A stretch of 64,000 nt of DNA. Origin: Tricholomella constricta (taxonomy: Eukaryota; Basidiomycota; Agaricomycetes; Agaricales; Lyophyllaceae). The position numbers and the translations under genes are program-made. Positions 1 to 11,622 of this stretch are shown here, piece by piece (position 1 is the first letter of the stretch; every line of letters begins with the position of its first letter). Where the stretch lies: positions 806,001 through 870,000 of the forward strand of contig JAACJP010000010.1 in NCBI GenBank assembly GCA_013368375.1, given 5' to 3'. Below the pieces are notes generated by a model. That model saw nothing but the letters and a program-made list of their open reading frames with translations, did not search any database and had not been told where the DNA came from.

Positions 1-547
1 CTTCGCGGGGGAGGGCTCGGATCATGGCCATGATCGAGAGTTCTTCGTCGAGGATCTCGATCGTGTAGGTCTGGACCACGGCGCCATTGATGACAGTGCC
101 CTGGGGACGCAGCGACTTGACGCGCTGCATGGCGCCCTCAACGCGCGTGGTGAGGTCGGTCAGGGACTCGCCGTCCTTCTTGCGAATGGCGAAGAGGTCA
201 CTGAGTGAATTGAATCGTGCGTTGGGCGCGGCCTTGCTGTGGATGGACCGAAGTTTCTCCCACATCAGCGAGGGTTTCGTGCGGATCGCGTCGACGTGGG
301 TCTTATTCCCTTCGTCGAGCCACTGGTAGATTTCACCAGCGGCGCGATCGCTCCGAAGATTGAACGTGTGGACAGCCGCGATGGATGTGGCGGAGGTAGA
401 GTCGAGGAGCGGCGCAATTTCTTCGCCGGTCACAATCCGGGCTCCGCCAATGGACAAGAGGCGCCCGAACATGGCCTTCTCCCATTCGGCATACTTGGTC
501 TTGCCGAGCTTCGAGAGGGGAGAGCGAGAAGATTGATCGTCGGTCAT
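1..547 (-). mobile_element. Ty1/copia retrotransposon gag, 5' part, cut by the window edge
   Basis: An open frame runs without a stop from an ATG at 547 to the left edge (182 codons). The protein begins MTDDQSSRSPLSKLGKTKYA and contains YQWLDEG, a MWEKL-x-SIH segment and FNSLSDLFAIRKKDGESL. This is the pattern of the N-terminal half of copia-type Gag (UBN2/retrotrans_gag-like), which packages element RNA in virus-like particles. The CCHC knuckle, protease, integrase and reverse transcriptase would lie left of the window. The absence of stops or frameshifts suggests a young copy. The upstream minus-strand sequence holds a copia-style primer-binding site, which supports the orientation. Confidence 0.85.
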
Positions 548-663
548 GGTGGACGTGTGAAAAGATTTTGACAGATCCTGTCAATCGAACTGGATTTTCG
601 AGATGGTGGGGCGGCGTTCGGAGAACGGAGCAGGGTAGATCTTCGGTGGATGTCTGGGGCGCG

Positions 664-675
664 GGGCCCATAACC
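664..675 (-). other. Primer-binding site of the copia element (half-tRNA iMet type)
   Basis: On the minus strand the sequence reads GGTTATGGGCCC. It is complementary to the anticodon stem-loop of initiator tRNA-Met (GGGCCCATAACC), the unusual internal tRNA primer used by copia-type elements. It lies 116 bp upstream of the gag ATG and immediately after a CA dinucleotide that would close the 5' LTR. Confidence 0.75.
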
Positions 676-957
676 TGTTGAAGGAGGTAACGCGCAGCGG
701 CAGACTGAGACCAAGATGATCTAATAAAGACCGTCGAGCAGGGACGGATGATACAGATAAGGACTGGGGTCCAGTATTCAGTAGTGGTAAAGCTATAGTA
801 TTAGGCATAATACATACCTGGGGTCCGGTATTCAGTAGTGGTAAAGCTAAGGAATACGACGGAGCCCAGATGGAAAAGATATCGACTACGGTCACGTGAT
901 AGGTAGGGAGTGCGGAACTCCGTGGTGTCTAGCGTACCCGCAAACATACCAGCAACA
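676..957 (-). repeat. Probable 5' LTR of the copia element (outer edge uncertain)
   Basis: The inner edge (676) directly abuts the primer-binding site and gives ..TCAACA on the minus strand. The outer edge is inferred from the first matching CAACA on the plus strand at 953-957, so the length (about 280 bp) is tentative. The other LTR is outside the window and could not be compared. If this edge is right, the LTR overlaps the first codons of the open frame called as a tyrosine recombinase, meaning the insertion truncated that gene. Confidence 0.4.
764..849 (-). repeat. Two 32-bp direct repeats within the presumed LTR
   Basis: The motif ctggggtccrgtattcagta followed by gtggtaaagcta occurs at 764-795 and again at 818-849, period 54 bp, with a single mismatch. 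Duplicated blocks in the U3 part of an LTR often act as enhancers. Here that role is only inferred from position. Confidence 0.7.
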
Positions 958-1762
958 CTTCCATGGGGCCAAGTGGCAGGGTGGCGATCACGCGTCGATG
1001 CCGGTGGCGGTCAAACAAGGGGTCACAAAGTTGGTGCCGGAGTCTTCAAAACTTCCTCCCAAGCCTCTGGCAACGCTCGCACATATGCACGCCCTCTTCG
1101 ATGGCCTCGACATGTCCAACGCCTTTGACGCAGCAGTGTGGGGCATTGCGTCAGTTGCCTTCTGGAGCTGCTGTCGTCTGGGTGAGCTGGTCGTCCCCAC
1201 TGCCTCAAAATTTGATCCTCAGTTTCACGCGACGAGGGGAACAGGTGTTCGTTTTGGTCACTCTTCTAACGGTACACAGACCATGTCCTTTCGCATTCGT
1301 TGGTCCGAAACCTCCGGTTTTCGTGGCGCCAAAATCATTGGTGTCGACAACGACGAAATCACGAGTTCAGTATTAGCTCTTCAGCACCATCTTCGGGCAA
1401 ATTCCAGCATTCCTGCTCACGTGCCCCTCTTCGCATACGAGACTACCGAGGGCACTTGGGCGCACATGACCTGCGACATCTTTTTGCGCCGTTGTAACTC
1501 TGTGTGGCGCTCTTTGGGGTTCGACGAGTTATCGGGTCACTGTTTTTGTGTCGGGGGCACTACAGAGTACGTTCTCCATGGAACGGCTCCTGAGATGGTG
1601 CAGGCACTGGGGAGATGGTGTTCTCAAGCCTTCATGGACTACTGGTGGAAGATCGACAGCATCTTACCCACGTTCTTATCTGGCTCCGTACTATCTTCAC
1701 GTCACAAGCTGCTGCGCTCTTCCACGGAGAAATTTCGCAGGAAGCACGGCCTCTCTCGTTAA
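896..1762 (+). pseudogene. Truncated tyrosine recombinase (DIRS/Crypton-type), catalytic Arg lost
   Basis: The frame encodes the C-terminal catalytic part of a fungal tyrosine recombinase. Landmarks are FDAAVWGIASVAFWSCCRLGEL (first catalytic Arg in CCRLGEL), a region corresponding to the usual HH-LRANSSIPAHVPLFAYET core, and GRWCSQAFMDYWWKIDSILP with the nucleophilic Tyr. In the motif usually read as GHxFRIGGATE the sequence here is GHCFCVGGTTE, so the second catalytic arginine is Cys (tgt, one C-to-T step from cgt). The N-terminal DNA-binding half is absent and the frame begins next to the copia LTR. No reverse transcriptase or terminal repeats are visible. It is best read as a dead fragment of a YR transposon. 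Confidence 0.75.
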
Positions 1763-3740
1763 CTCAATTTGTCTCATATCTAGAATTTTATTTCACTGTG
1801 TTTCATATTACAGCCCTCGGGTGGGCGAGTCGTTCGCGTTCTCGTCGACTGTTGTCGGCTGTCGGGTTTGTCGCCTTTTCACGCGAATATTCAGACTTAA
1901 AGCTCGAGGTCACCATTCGGCATAAGGTTGGGACATGCAGTTTTTGGCAGGCAGCGTCAGCCACAGCGTGTCCCATGAAAAATGAGATGTTTTCGAGCTT
2001 TGGGACACGCTGGACCCTTTATGTCAATTAGATTCCATTTTCGTGACATAAAAAATCAATCGAGCCCATCGTTCTATTGCTCGGCTGCTGCGCTACGTGA
2101 TGGCTGGCTCAAAATCACCCCCAACGCTTTTGTTCGGCCCCCCCTCGCCGATCTCGACGACGACCGACGCGTTCTCGCACATCAGTAAATTGAGAAAGTT
2201 TGGGTAAAGCGTTGTTGCAACTGTACATGTTTGGTCATGTTATTGAGTAATTTGAATGCATTATCGGGAGATTGGAATAATTGTAAAGGATGATAAGGAG
2301 TTGAAAAACGTGGTAATTATTAGTGAAGGTTATACTTTGGCAGAACATTTTAATGTAATGCTAAAAGGTTCTCCTTCATATGCAATAATTTTAGTTCCTC
2401 CGAAAATTTCCACTGTGGTTGCCCGCATATCTTTGGTCTTTTATCGGAACATGGCCTTTCTCTTCGAACCTAAACTAGAGCACCCCTTGCAAAGTTCCAG
2501 TGAGTGCACGTGAGCACTCGGTGGAAATTTTTGAAACTTGGTCGAAACTCAGCTCCGGAAAATCCCGCCATGACAACCGCAATCGCCATTTTTTCATTTG
2601 CTGGCATCTCCCTACTTACTGCTACCACCCATGTCCCTCTCGTCTGCTCCTGCTCAATGTTGCAGTCAGCCTTTGTGATCACACATGTAACTGTGATTGT
2701 CCCAGTTGTGGGCACCAAGCTTATTGGCACAAAGGACCTTTTTCGGGCACTTTAAAAATGTTAACGAGAATTCGATGTATTTTTGTTTGCAATTTCCTCT
2801 TGGGTAGAACAAGTACGTCGCCAAACACTTGTAATTGGCACCTGTACTCACGCACCTCACACAGACAGGTTTTTCCTGAGCGCGCGACAGCTACGGCAGT
2901 CTCTCGTGCCTTCAACAAGCTCCGTAAACAACCTGCCTGCCGTGAAACTTGAGGCTTGGGAGTAAGCTGTCGAGGGTGCAACTGCCCGCCGTTTATTCTA
3001 CTGTAGCTAAAATGTCTGCCAATTATATTGTTCGCTGCCCTACATTCAAATATCTCAAAATGTGATTGATACTCTATGGCATTATTTTTGAAGAGGACAA
3101 AGCATTAGACTTACACTCATAGTTGTACAAATTCTCAACCCAATATAATATTATGCTGAAACGGCCTCCAGTTGTGAAAAAAGAGGTAGGCCTTTATGGC
3201 CATGTCCGGACTTACAATAATTGGTAAAATATTGTCGAAGATTTTACCTCTTGCATCAAATTTCAACTCGGGTATTCCGTATGCTATCGATTACCGCAAT
3301 CGTGCAAATTCACTGATGCACTCCCGCACAGCCGCCTTGTCCCAGGGACACGCTTACATAAGCACCCCGCGCCAACGGCGGGTCCACGTCATCAAAGCTC
3401 AGGCTAGTCGTGCGCAGGCTTACGTACTAGTAGCCTTAGCAATCACGAACCTCCCCTTGCCGGCGCGCCGCATGTGTTATCACCGTGTTATCTGATAAGG
3501 ACCGGCTGATCGTCCTAAACGGCCTCGAGTTCAACTTCGCTTCTCCAATCAACCTCTCAACTTCTCCTTGATTCACGAGAGTTTAAAATCAAAGGGAATC
3601 ATCGCTGGCCCAAAGTTTTGGTTCTTTTTTTTTCCGCAAAAGTAGCTGAAGGCAAGACTACAACTTGCATTGACCCAAATGGCGCTACACATTTATTGCA
3701 CTCTATACTATACAACACTTCGAGGGTATAAATCCGAGTT
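1763..3740. other. Intergenic, AT-rich, no supportable gene
   Basis: The only open frames here are short (under 150 codons), overlap one another on both strands, lack splice-linked partners and show no recognisable domain. The stretch 2200-2460 is noticeably AT-rich compared with the flanking genes, as expected of decayed transposon sequence. Confidence 0.6.
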
Positions 3741-5423
3741 CTAGTTGTGCGACTGCTTGTGCATGCTATGAGGGTTGTGTAGGCCGTGTAGGCCGCTTTC
3801 CATATCTTTGGTGATTGACTCGGTCACGACCACAGTCAGCGGAACGTCGACCGTGTGGTTCATCTGCTGGATAGGATGAGAGAAGCGACGGTAAAACGCA
3901 AAGCAAGACATACGCCTGGTTCGCATGCAGCGATGAATTGGTTTGTGCTGACAGCGTTGGTGCTTCGTGTGTCGGGGTGGCGTATGCTCCTCCTCGCATT
4001 CAATCTAAAACGCCTATGAGAGGGATCTCGAGCCACGTTAGAAACAAACACTTACGACGCGAGTACAGCGTTGGCGAAGACTATAGAGTGTGTAAGAAAA
4101 CCAGCGTCCGGTTATGAGAGTTTAAACGTGATTTCTTACAGCGAGACGCAGCAAGGTAGAAGATCTCCCAGATAACTGAGAATGGAGTCACATCAGACGA
4201 GAAAAGACACTACGAGAAGGCGACACTTACGATTACCCGGCATCGCTAAGAACTAGAGCGAATGTCAGTAAACAATTAGCATGGGAGACGGGACTCGGAG
4301 ATGACGCACGCAAATAGCCATTGTCAACGCGTAAAGGCTGTAATTTTCCGTATGAGTTCCAAGACCAGATGACCGTAGAGAACAGTCAAGAACCTTGTGA
4401 GTAACCCCGTGGCTACGAAGGATAGTGTCAGTATTTATGGAGGTGTAAACAGCTGGCAATCCGAGACGTACCAACACACCACATGATGATCCTATCGATC
4501 AATCTCGATGTTCTATAGTGGTTGATCAGAACCAAGCAGCTTTCCCTGGTTTTTCTGGTTTGACTCACCTCGCAAATCCAGAGCGACGTTTGTGCAGATC
4601 GTAGCACAGAAACATCGCCATCAAAACATCGATGCCAGCACCTGTGTAACTTGCAGTGAGAATAGCAAAAGAAAAACGGCCGACAGCATAACGTACCTCC
4701 CACCCAAGCAGCAGTAATGAGCTCTTTGAACTCGACGATATATGTCGCGAGCGACTTCATCGAGAAGGCCGAGACTCCAATAACGGCGGTGAGAGTGAAG
4801 CGAGAGACGACCAAGAATCCCAAAATGCTGCAAACGATGGTCTTGCCCGTAGTTTTCCACAAACGGTAACAGAAGAAACTCTGTGAAAAAGTTTTCAAAA
4901 TCAATCAACGCTTTGGACCTCCAGAAAGAAGAACATACTTGGACCAAGAGAGCTACAGTTGAGGCAAAGAGCATAGTAAACTGGAAGCTTCTTGGCATTG
5001 GCATGAGCAGAAGTCTGGGATTGCCAAAGTTCTGGATCAGGATCCAGAAGCACACGTGGGTAGCGGATAACTGATGTCCAATCTCTAACAACCTGATATC
5101 ACAAGGTTGAGCGTCAAGGTGTCTTTTTTTAGAAACAGAAAAAAATGCCGACCATATCACTGTGACCTGAGAAAAAATCGTAAACCAGGACAGATATAGT
5201 TGGACGGTATGTGCGCACCAATAATTTTATGGCTCTAGGGTCGGTTACGAAGTCACGGAAATACATAAACACCTGGATGTCCATGCCCTGATCAGCGAAT
5301 CGTCTATCAGATGCGCGAACAAGAACTTACCTGAACCGATTCCACTCCGAGGAGGAACGTCGCCAATATGTACCCAATGAGCAGAGGACCCAAGGTCAAT
5401 TCTGGACCTGCTGTGAGCGCCAT
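3741..5423 (-). CDS. DUF6534 family seven-transmembrane protein
   Basis: About ten exons can be joined from MALTAGPELTLGPLLIGYIL (start 5423) to MNHTVDVPLTVVVTE and stop at 3741. Clear pieces are the first helix (5331-5423), EIGHQLSATHVCFWILIQNF, SFFCYRLWKTTGKTIVCSIL, AGIDVLMAMFLCYDLHKRRS, RLIDRIIMWC, MPGNLIWEIFYLAA and FANAVLAS followed by LNARRSIR. This order (helical bundle, cytosolic RxSGF..TD/DRLI loop, last helices ending in NxxLASLNAR) is the hallmark of the agaricomycete DUF6534 family. Members are seven-TM membrane proteins whose biochemical function is unknown; receptor-like roles are speculated. The family is highly expanded in mushrooms, and a second member lies at 56.8 kb. Exact splice sites of the short middle exons are uncertain. 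Confidence 0.75.
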
Positions 5424-6835
5424 CTTCAAAAAAAAAGATGGGTGATCCTGTCAGCGTCGCATCCACCCAGTATTTATAGGAGAATCAGCCCGACACCCAA
5501 AAATCATATCTTGTCCCTGACTTTGCACACCCGGAGATCGCACAGGAGGTGACGTAGCCCCGTCCCCTGAAAATCAGTACAAATCGAATTCCATGAATGA
5601 TAAAAGGAAAGCTCGAATGATGCGCGGTGATCGCGTGGTCGAGGAACTGTTTTTCTCCCCTCATCGGCAGTCGCTGTGAACGTCGCCGACTAGGCAAAAA
5701 GCTGCAAGGGGTGAGCAATGGAGTATATCAGGAAATGGGGTTAGTCAACTCAGGAGCTCGTTGAGCATCGATCAGACGTCGATCATCAGATTGATTAGAT
5801 ATTCATATTTCGAGTTTGCAAATTTTTTGCGGGGTAAGTATTAGGATTTACCTCTCGCTCTGCCTTGGGAGGCTAGAGCTAGAGGAATAGGCTTCCTAAG
5901 TACCTTACTACCAGAAGTACAAGTCTCTCAGCTTCCATCGCGTTCGACTTGGGCCTTGGCCCTTGAACGTGGTGAGCGGGTCGTCAAGCGAGGTCGCCCA
6001 CAAAAGGAGATTCATAATGGTCATGATTTGTGGTGGAAACGAGCGATTGATGAAACATGAGCTGAGTGCCACACGTTACGACATCTCCAGCGAACACCTC
6101 GAGGGACGAGGCTGGGGCCAGTGACTGAGATTGCAATGATTTAGAATGCCGGTAACGAAGCCCGGCAAACAAAAAAAAAATGGTACTTGCCTGTACTTAC
6201 CGAGGCGGACCCGACTTGCCGACCCATGGCTAAGTTCCCATATTTTGAACCGAGGACTTCAGCAGACATATCCCAGGTACAAGTCTCCTCAGCCGAAAGA
6301 TAGATGTACATTGATTTTGTTGAATTGTTCGAAGGCGCCCCTTTGAAGAGTCACAGGAGAGATGACCAGCTTTTTTTTTCCTCTCGGCACCGGGCGACGT
6401 ATCTCCAGAGATCTGGAATACAAGCCAAGGCAGGGTCTTTTGATCATCACATTACAAGAGAATACCAAAGTACAGTCGTGCATCAGCCCACGACCGGTCG
6501 TTGAAATTGTTGCCTTTTGTCAATGGTCGTGAGTTTTACCAACAAGAAACATTCTGAACGGATAGATCATTCCCGATAGGAACCGAGATTATCCCGCAAA
6601 ATGTCTTTAGAATACACGTACCTCGCAAATTTAGGTGTCTTCTTTCCAGAAATACAGCCTACACAAGCAATGCGCGGGCCGGCGCACGTCCTAAGTATCG
6701 CGCGAGACCAACTAAGCGCACTTCTAATGCCGCATGAAGAAGCGTCAACACTTTTGAAGCACATGGACTCACAGAATACCAGATGAATAAAAGAAAGGCA
6801 ATGGAAAACATATCGACATGCACCATTTTGAAAGC
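5424..6835. other. Intergenic, no gene seen
   Basis: This 1.4-kb spacer is a divergent promoter region between the DUF6534 gene (minus) and the first esterase (plus). Open frames are all under 100 codons and overlap randomly. No repeat or RNA gene was recognised. Confidence 0.6.
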
Positions 6836-7949
6836 ATGAAACTCTCAGTAGCATCGTTGCTCCCACTGGCAGTCTGCGCCTCCACAGCGACTGCCCGGGG
6901 GGTCAAGCCCAAGCAGATAAAGAATCTCGTCACCTTCGGCGACAGCTACACGGATGTTATCGATGTCGGTGACGGCGGTGTCGCGTGGCCCGTCTATGCC
7001 GCAGGTTACGCGCATGTTTCGCTGCATCCCTTTGCGCGTTCCGGCGCGACGTGCTCCAACAAAATCACGTACAGGCCATTCCCCCCGGTCTTTGAGAGTC
7101 AGCTCCCGCAGTATTTCTCCGAGACGAGCGATGGGTCGCTCAGACTCGATCCAAAGGAGACGATCTACACGCTATGGATTGGAACGAACGACCTCGGGAT
7201 CAATTCGCTCGTAACTGGGGGCAACAAAGCGTCAATCGTCGACGTCAGCGTCTGCATGGTCAACTGGGTGAAGGTCTTGCACGCAAGTGGTGCGCGCAAT
7301 TTCTTGTTGCAAAACGTGAGTGAAATCCTCCGTGCTTCCTAAAACTGATCATTGACGCGCGGATAAATTTTGAAGATGATTCCGTTACAAAACACGCCAA
7401 TATACGCGCCTGTTTCATATCCAAACCGTTTTTGGACAGCACCTCGCAACACAACCGCATGGAGCGTCCTCATGAGGGAACTTGTCTTGTCCGGAAACGC
7501 GCTTACGAAGCTCATGTTGGAAGCTCTGGCGCCCGCCCTGCCTGGCTCCCACATCGGTGAGTCTAGCAAAGAGAATACGATCTAGAGGGGCTTACGAACG
7601 TACTGCAGGATTATTCGATTCGCATGCTCTGTTCACTGACATGTATGAGCACCCTGCTACATACCTCAACGGCACAGCGCCTCTGAACGTGACTGGGTCT
7701 GTCGATTCCTGCGTGTTTGAAGAGAATGGGTCGTCCGCAAGTTGCACGAAAGTCAACGGCCCAGCCAGAGATAGTTTCCTATGGTACGTCATATCCAGCG
7801 CATGCCGCACGTACATTGACTGACATGGTGGGCGGACGAATAGGTACGACGAGCTTCATCCTAGCGAGCAGGCACATAGGACTGTCGCGAGGGAAGTCGC
7901 AACGGTAATTCAAGGAGGGAGGAGTAAGTGGTATACATGGCTGAGTTAG
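6836..7949 (+). CDS. Secreted GDSL/SGNH esterase, carbohydrate esterase family 16-like (copy 1)
   Basis: Exons 6836-7315, 7376-7556, 7609-7783 and 7844-7949 give 313 residues. An ATG six codons earlier (6818) exists, but starting at 6836 gives a clean signal peptide (MKLSVASLLPLAVCASTATA). SGNH blocks are visible: NLVTFGDSYTD with nucleophile Ser37, WIGTNDLG (block III Asn) and DELHPSEQAHR (block V Asp and His). Several NxT/S sites (NGT, NVT) fit an extracellular glycoprotein. CE16 enzymes remove acetyl groups from xylan- and xylo-oligosaccharides, so an exo-acetylesterase role in plant cell-wall degradation is inferred. A close tandem copy follows 430 bp downstream with the same intron positions. 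A generic GDSL lipase is the alternative assignment. Confidence 0.88.
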
Positions 7950-8380
7950 AGAAGCGATCCGGTCTGGTGGCAGTTAAGGACGTTGAGATCCAGCTAGTTG
8001 ATCCAGGATAAACCATCTGCCGATATATCCGAGTCTACGATGCTGGCTCAATATCTTTCGTTGCGACCAAGACTGCTCATCCTCGAGACGCATCCAAACG
8101 CCATTTCGTGCCCGGGCTTTAAGTACTGGTTGCGCCCAATACAGGACAATATGACGGCTCAGCGAGTTTAGATAGAGGCAGTCCATATTCCGCGAGGTAT
8201 TCCACATTATTTCGTCGGAGAAGGCCCGAAAATACGCCGCGCAGTGCGCATTGCCCACAGTGCTATCCAAAAATACATCGAAGTCGTTCTGAGCCGTCTA
8301 AAAAGCCTTGAGAGTATCTACATCAGAAGCTCAGCGCAAACATAAAACGGTAGCGTGAATTTTGATTCTCACATTCCAAC
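7950..8380. other. Spacer between the tandem esterase genes
   Basis: These 431 bp hold the 3' region of copy 1 and the promoter of copy 2. I see no further gene. A 98-codon frame on the minus strand has no recognisable content. Confidence 0.6.
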
Positions 8381-9494
8381 ATGAGAGTATCCTCAGCATC
8401 GTGGGTCCCATTGGCAATTTACGCGGCCTCAGCTCTAGGCGCTGCAGGCGTCAGGCCAAAGCAAGTAAAAAACCTCGTCACATTTGGTGACAGCTATACG
8501 GACACCGTCATCACTGGCGATGGTGGTGTCGCATGGCCCATCTACGCAGCAGGCTATGCGCAGGTCTCTTTATTCCCCTTCGCACGCGCAGGTGCTACAT
8601 GCTCCAACGACATCACGTTCCGGCCCTTCCCATCCGTCTTTGAAAGCCAGCTCCCGTTGTATTTCACGGAGAAACGAAATGGCTCGTTGAAACTCGATCC
8701 CAAGGAGACCATTTACACGCTGTGGATTGGGACGAATGATCTTGGGGTCAATTCTCTCGTCTCGGGGAGCAACAAGGCGTCGATCGTCGATGTTGCTGCG
8801 TGCATGGTGAACTGGGTGAAGGTACTGTATGCAAGCGGTGCGCGCAATTTCTTGTTCCAGAATGTAGGTCGATTCAGTTCTGCCTGCATCTTGGGGTGGT
8901 CAGTAAGACATTGCAAGGACAGATGATCCCTTTACAAACCGCACCACTATATGCACCTGATTCACAACCAAACCGATATTGGTCGGCGCCGAGGAATACG
9001 ACGGAATGGAGCGTATTCATGACAGAGCTTGCCTTGTCAGGAAACGCCCTTACGAAACTCATGCTGCAAGCCCTTGCTCCCAGTCTTCCTGGCTCGCACA
9101 TCGGTGAATTCACGTACTAAAGAGACGTGAGGGACTGGAGCTCACATATACGTTCCAGGAATATTCGATTCCCATGCGTTGTTCGCAGACATATTCGCAC
9201 ACCCGGCTGCATACCTCAATGGAACCGCGCCACCAAACGTGACAGGGTTCATCCAATCATGCGTAGTGGAGGAAGATGGCTCTACAGGAGCATGCACAGC
9301 AGTCGAAGGCGCTGCCAGGGACAGCTTTCTCTGGTATGCTCCACTCGGCGTCGCAGACACGTTTACTGACAGATGGATGGATATACAGGTTCGATGAGCT
9401 TCATCCGAGCGAACAAGCCGATAGAGTGGTTGCCCGAGAAATTGCCAGGGCCATTCAAGGTGGAAAAAGCAGATGGACAACGTGGTTGAACTGA
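8381..9494 (+). CDS. Secreted GDSL/SGNH esterase, carbohydrate esterase family 16-like (copy 2)
   Basis: Exons 8381-8863, 8923-9103, 9159-9333 and 9389-9494 give 314 residues. Exons 2-4 have exactly the same lengths as in copy 1 (181, 175 and 106 nt), and the introns interrupt the same codons, so the pair arose by tandem duplication. The protein has a signal peptide (MRVSSASWVPLAIYAASALG), NLVTFGDSYTD with Ser38, WIGTNDLGVNS and FDELHPSEQADR. Differences from copy 1 are spread over the whole protein, including the signal peptide and the block after TCSN (DITFRPFPSVFE versus KITYRPFPPVFE). This points to two functional secreted enzymes rather than a recent redundant copy. Substrate is inferred from the family only. 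Confidence 0.88.
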
Positions 9495-10247
9495 GCGAAC
9501 AGCACTAGTCGAGTACGGGTGACAAGTTAGGCGAACTTTGGGCCATTGGCTGTGATGCGTGGCGATATGTAGCTCCATAAGCATAGATTCAACAGCCCAG
9601 AGAACATGGCATGCATAACATTGATATGTAGGAATTTGTTGATCCATAAGGCAGTCGAAATTCAACAATCCAGTGGCACGTCATGACCTGCTCGCGCTTC
9701 CGCTGTCGCTATAATACCAATCGAAGTATTACTCCTGTCGCTAAGCAGGTCTATGACAGAGGCGCGTCTAGACCTGAAATAGCTATAGTGTTCACATCAA
9801 CGATGGTGGCCGAGGCACTGTGGACAACCTGAGTGAAATTGCACATGCAAGAGCGCAACCAGGCCAGGAACACAGTGGTGGTGGCAAACTGGTGGCACTG
9901 ATGGTCGCCCTGCCGGCATTGGCCGAGGACCTGCTCGGGACTCGATGTGCCGGAGCACGATGAAGGCAATCAAGATCGCAGTTCATAGGATATTGTAGAT
10001 AATAACTGTCCGACATCGGTTGCTCAGAGGCAAATCCAGGGAAAGGTTGTACTTATCGATATCCATCCATGAATTGATTCACGTCTATAGGAAGTGCGAC
10101 TGTACTTACGCGTCAATGAGTAGGATCGGTCAGTTGAACGTCCAAAATTCCTAATTTTCCTGTACGTATCCGGAACTATGAACTATCCTCTGACCTTCTG
10201 CTTCCGTGGGCTTCACATGTCACCAAACGCACTGGACGCCATGAGCC
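9495..10247. other. Intergenic, convergent 3' ends, no gene seen
   Basis: The spacer lies between the plus-strand esterase and the minus-strand metallophosphoesterase. Only short overlapping frames occur, without domain signal. Confidence 0.6.
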
Positions 10248-11118
10248 TCAAACTTCAACGACTTTCGCAAGTGCAAAACCTGGGGAACCATCTCTATATC
10301 CCCTCTGATTGCTCACCACCCTAACACCCGCTTGCTCAAAGTCACACGACCAATGCGTGTGCCCAAACATCCACACCTTCACCTGCTCCCTCCAGCACCC
10401 GCTGCCAACAAGTTCCGTCGCAAAAGCCGAATTCATCGGCCCGTCCAAAAACCTTGGATCGCTCGTGCCTCGCACCGTGGGCGCGTGGTGCGTCATCACC
10501 ACGATCTTTCGCGTAGGCTCATCCCGTGATATTTCTTCGATCGCGTGCTCAAGCCAGGCAACGTCTCTTTCGTGCATAGATTGATACACAGCGAGATTGA
10601 AGTTTTCGATATGGCGGAAGTCGTTGAGGCTCTGACGAAGGATGTCGAGTTTGTCCGGGTCTAGGCGGGACCAGAGCGTGCAACCCAGGACAGTGACCGT
10701 GGCGGAAAGGTTGTGGCGCATGCGGTCGAGCAGAATGAAACGTCCGGGTGGTCGTTCTGATGGAGAATTATCGGCCAGGGCGTCACATTCGACACAAAAT
10801 TGAACAAGTCTGCCATGTGACTCCTCCTAGGCCGTGCCATGAGCGAAAGTACTACAAAAAGAAAGTACTCACTAGAGAAGATCCATATGCTTCATGGTTT
10901 CCAGAAAGAAATAGGACAGTTTTAAATCGCTTTAACTGAACGCGTAGCCAGTCGAACAGCCGCTCGTCCCTAGTCATGCCAATATCGCCAAGGAGGGCGA
11001 TAGTATCAGCACGCGCAGGGAAATCGAACTTGTAGAAGTCGCCATCGTAACCTGAGTCTTCCAGGTTGGACAGTCTCTCAAACTCGAGGTGAAGGTCGCT
11101 CAAGACCTGGATGCGCAT
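10248..11118 (-). CDS. Calcineurin-like metallophosphoesterase
   Basis: Two exons (10873-11118 and 10248-10826) give 274 residues. All five metal-binding blocks of the calcineurin-like fold are present: SDLH (Asp8, His10), LLGDIG (Asp45), LSGNHE (Asn74, His75), MTHHAP and FGHTHW. Length and motif spacing match the small cytosolic fungal family of 250-300 residue phosphoesterases, which use a two-metal centre to hydrolyse phosphomono- or diesters. The natural substrate cannot be read from sequence. There is no signal peptide or membrane segment. The 46-bp intron falls right after GNHEAYGSSL, and the spliced frame is continuous. Confidence 0.9.
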
Positions 11119-11622
11119 GTTTTCCTTGAACTGAGGAAGTTCTCTTGTGGTCAGTCTCCTACCAGCGACCGCAAGATAGAGTTCGACACGTACTCACTAG
11201 ACATCGTTGTGGATAGACGCGCGTTCGATAAAATTCACGCCGATCAGTGGACAAGTGCGATTATCGCAATGGCAATTGCCGTGCCCGGTTAGCCGGGCCG
11301 GATTTTGGATCAGAACATGACCCGGCCCGAAGCCTGAACAACAGAAGGGCCGTCGCAGTGCGCAAGCATAAGACGGCGCGTGTGCTCAAAAGATCATGAC
11401 TTGATAAAAAACCATGCCGCGGCGAGAACGATACAATTACAAATCCAATCCATGGTATATGAATGATGTCTAGATCTACAGAAAATGCGATGCCAATGCC
11501 AAAAATGCAACAAAGTCCCAAATGCAAGGAGATATACAAAAAAACATGATAAAAATATGCAATATAAACAAAGATAAAAATATGCATGGGAGAAGAAGAA
11601 CAACAAGGCAGGCTTCAGCCGC
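11119..11622. other. Intergenic between two minus-strand genes
   Basis: This holds the promoter of the phosphoesterase gene and the 3' region of the zinc-finger gene. 11520-11590 is A-rich on the plus strand. No gene was recognised. Confidence 0.6.
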
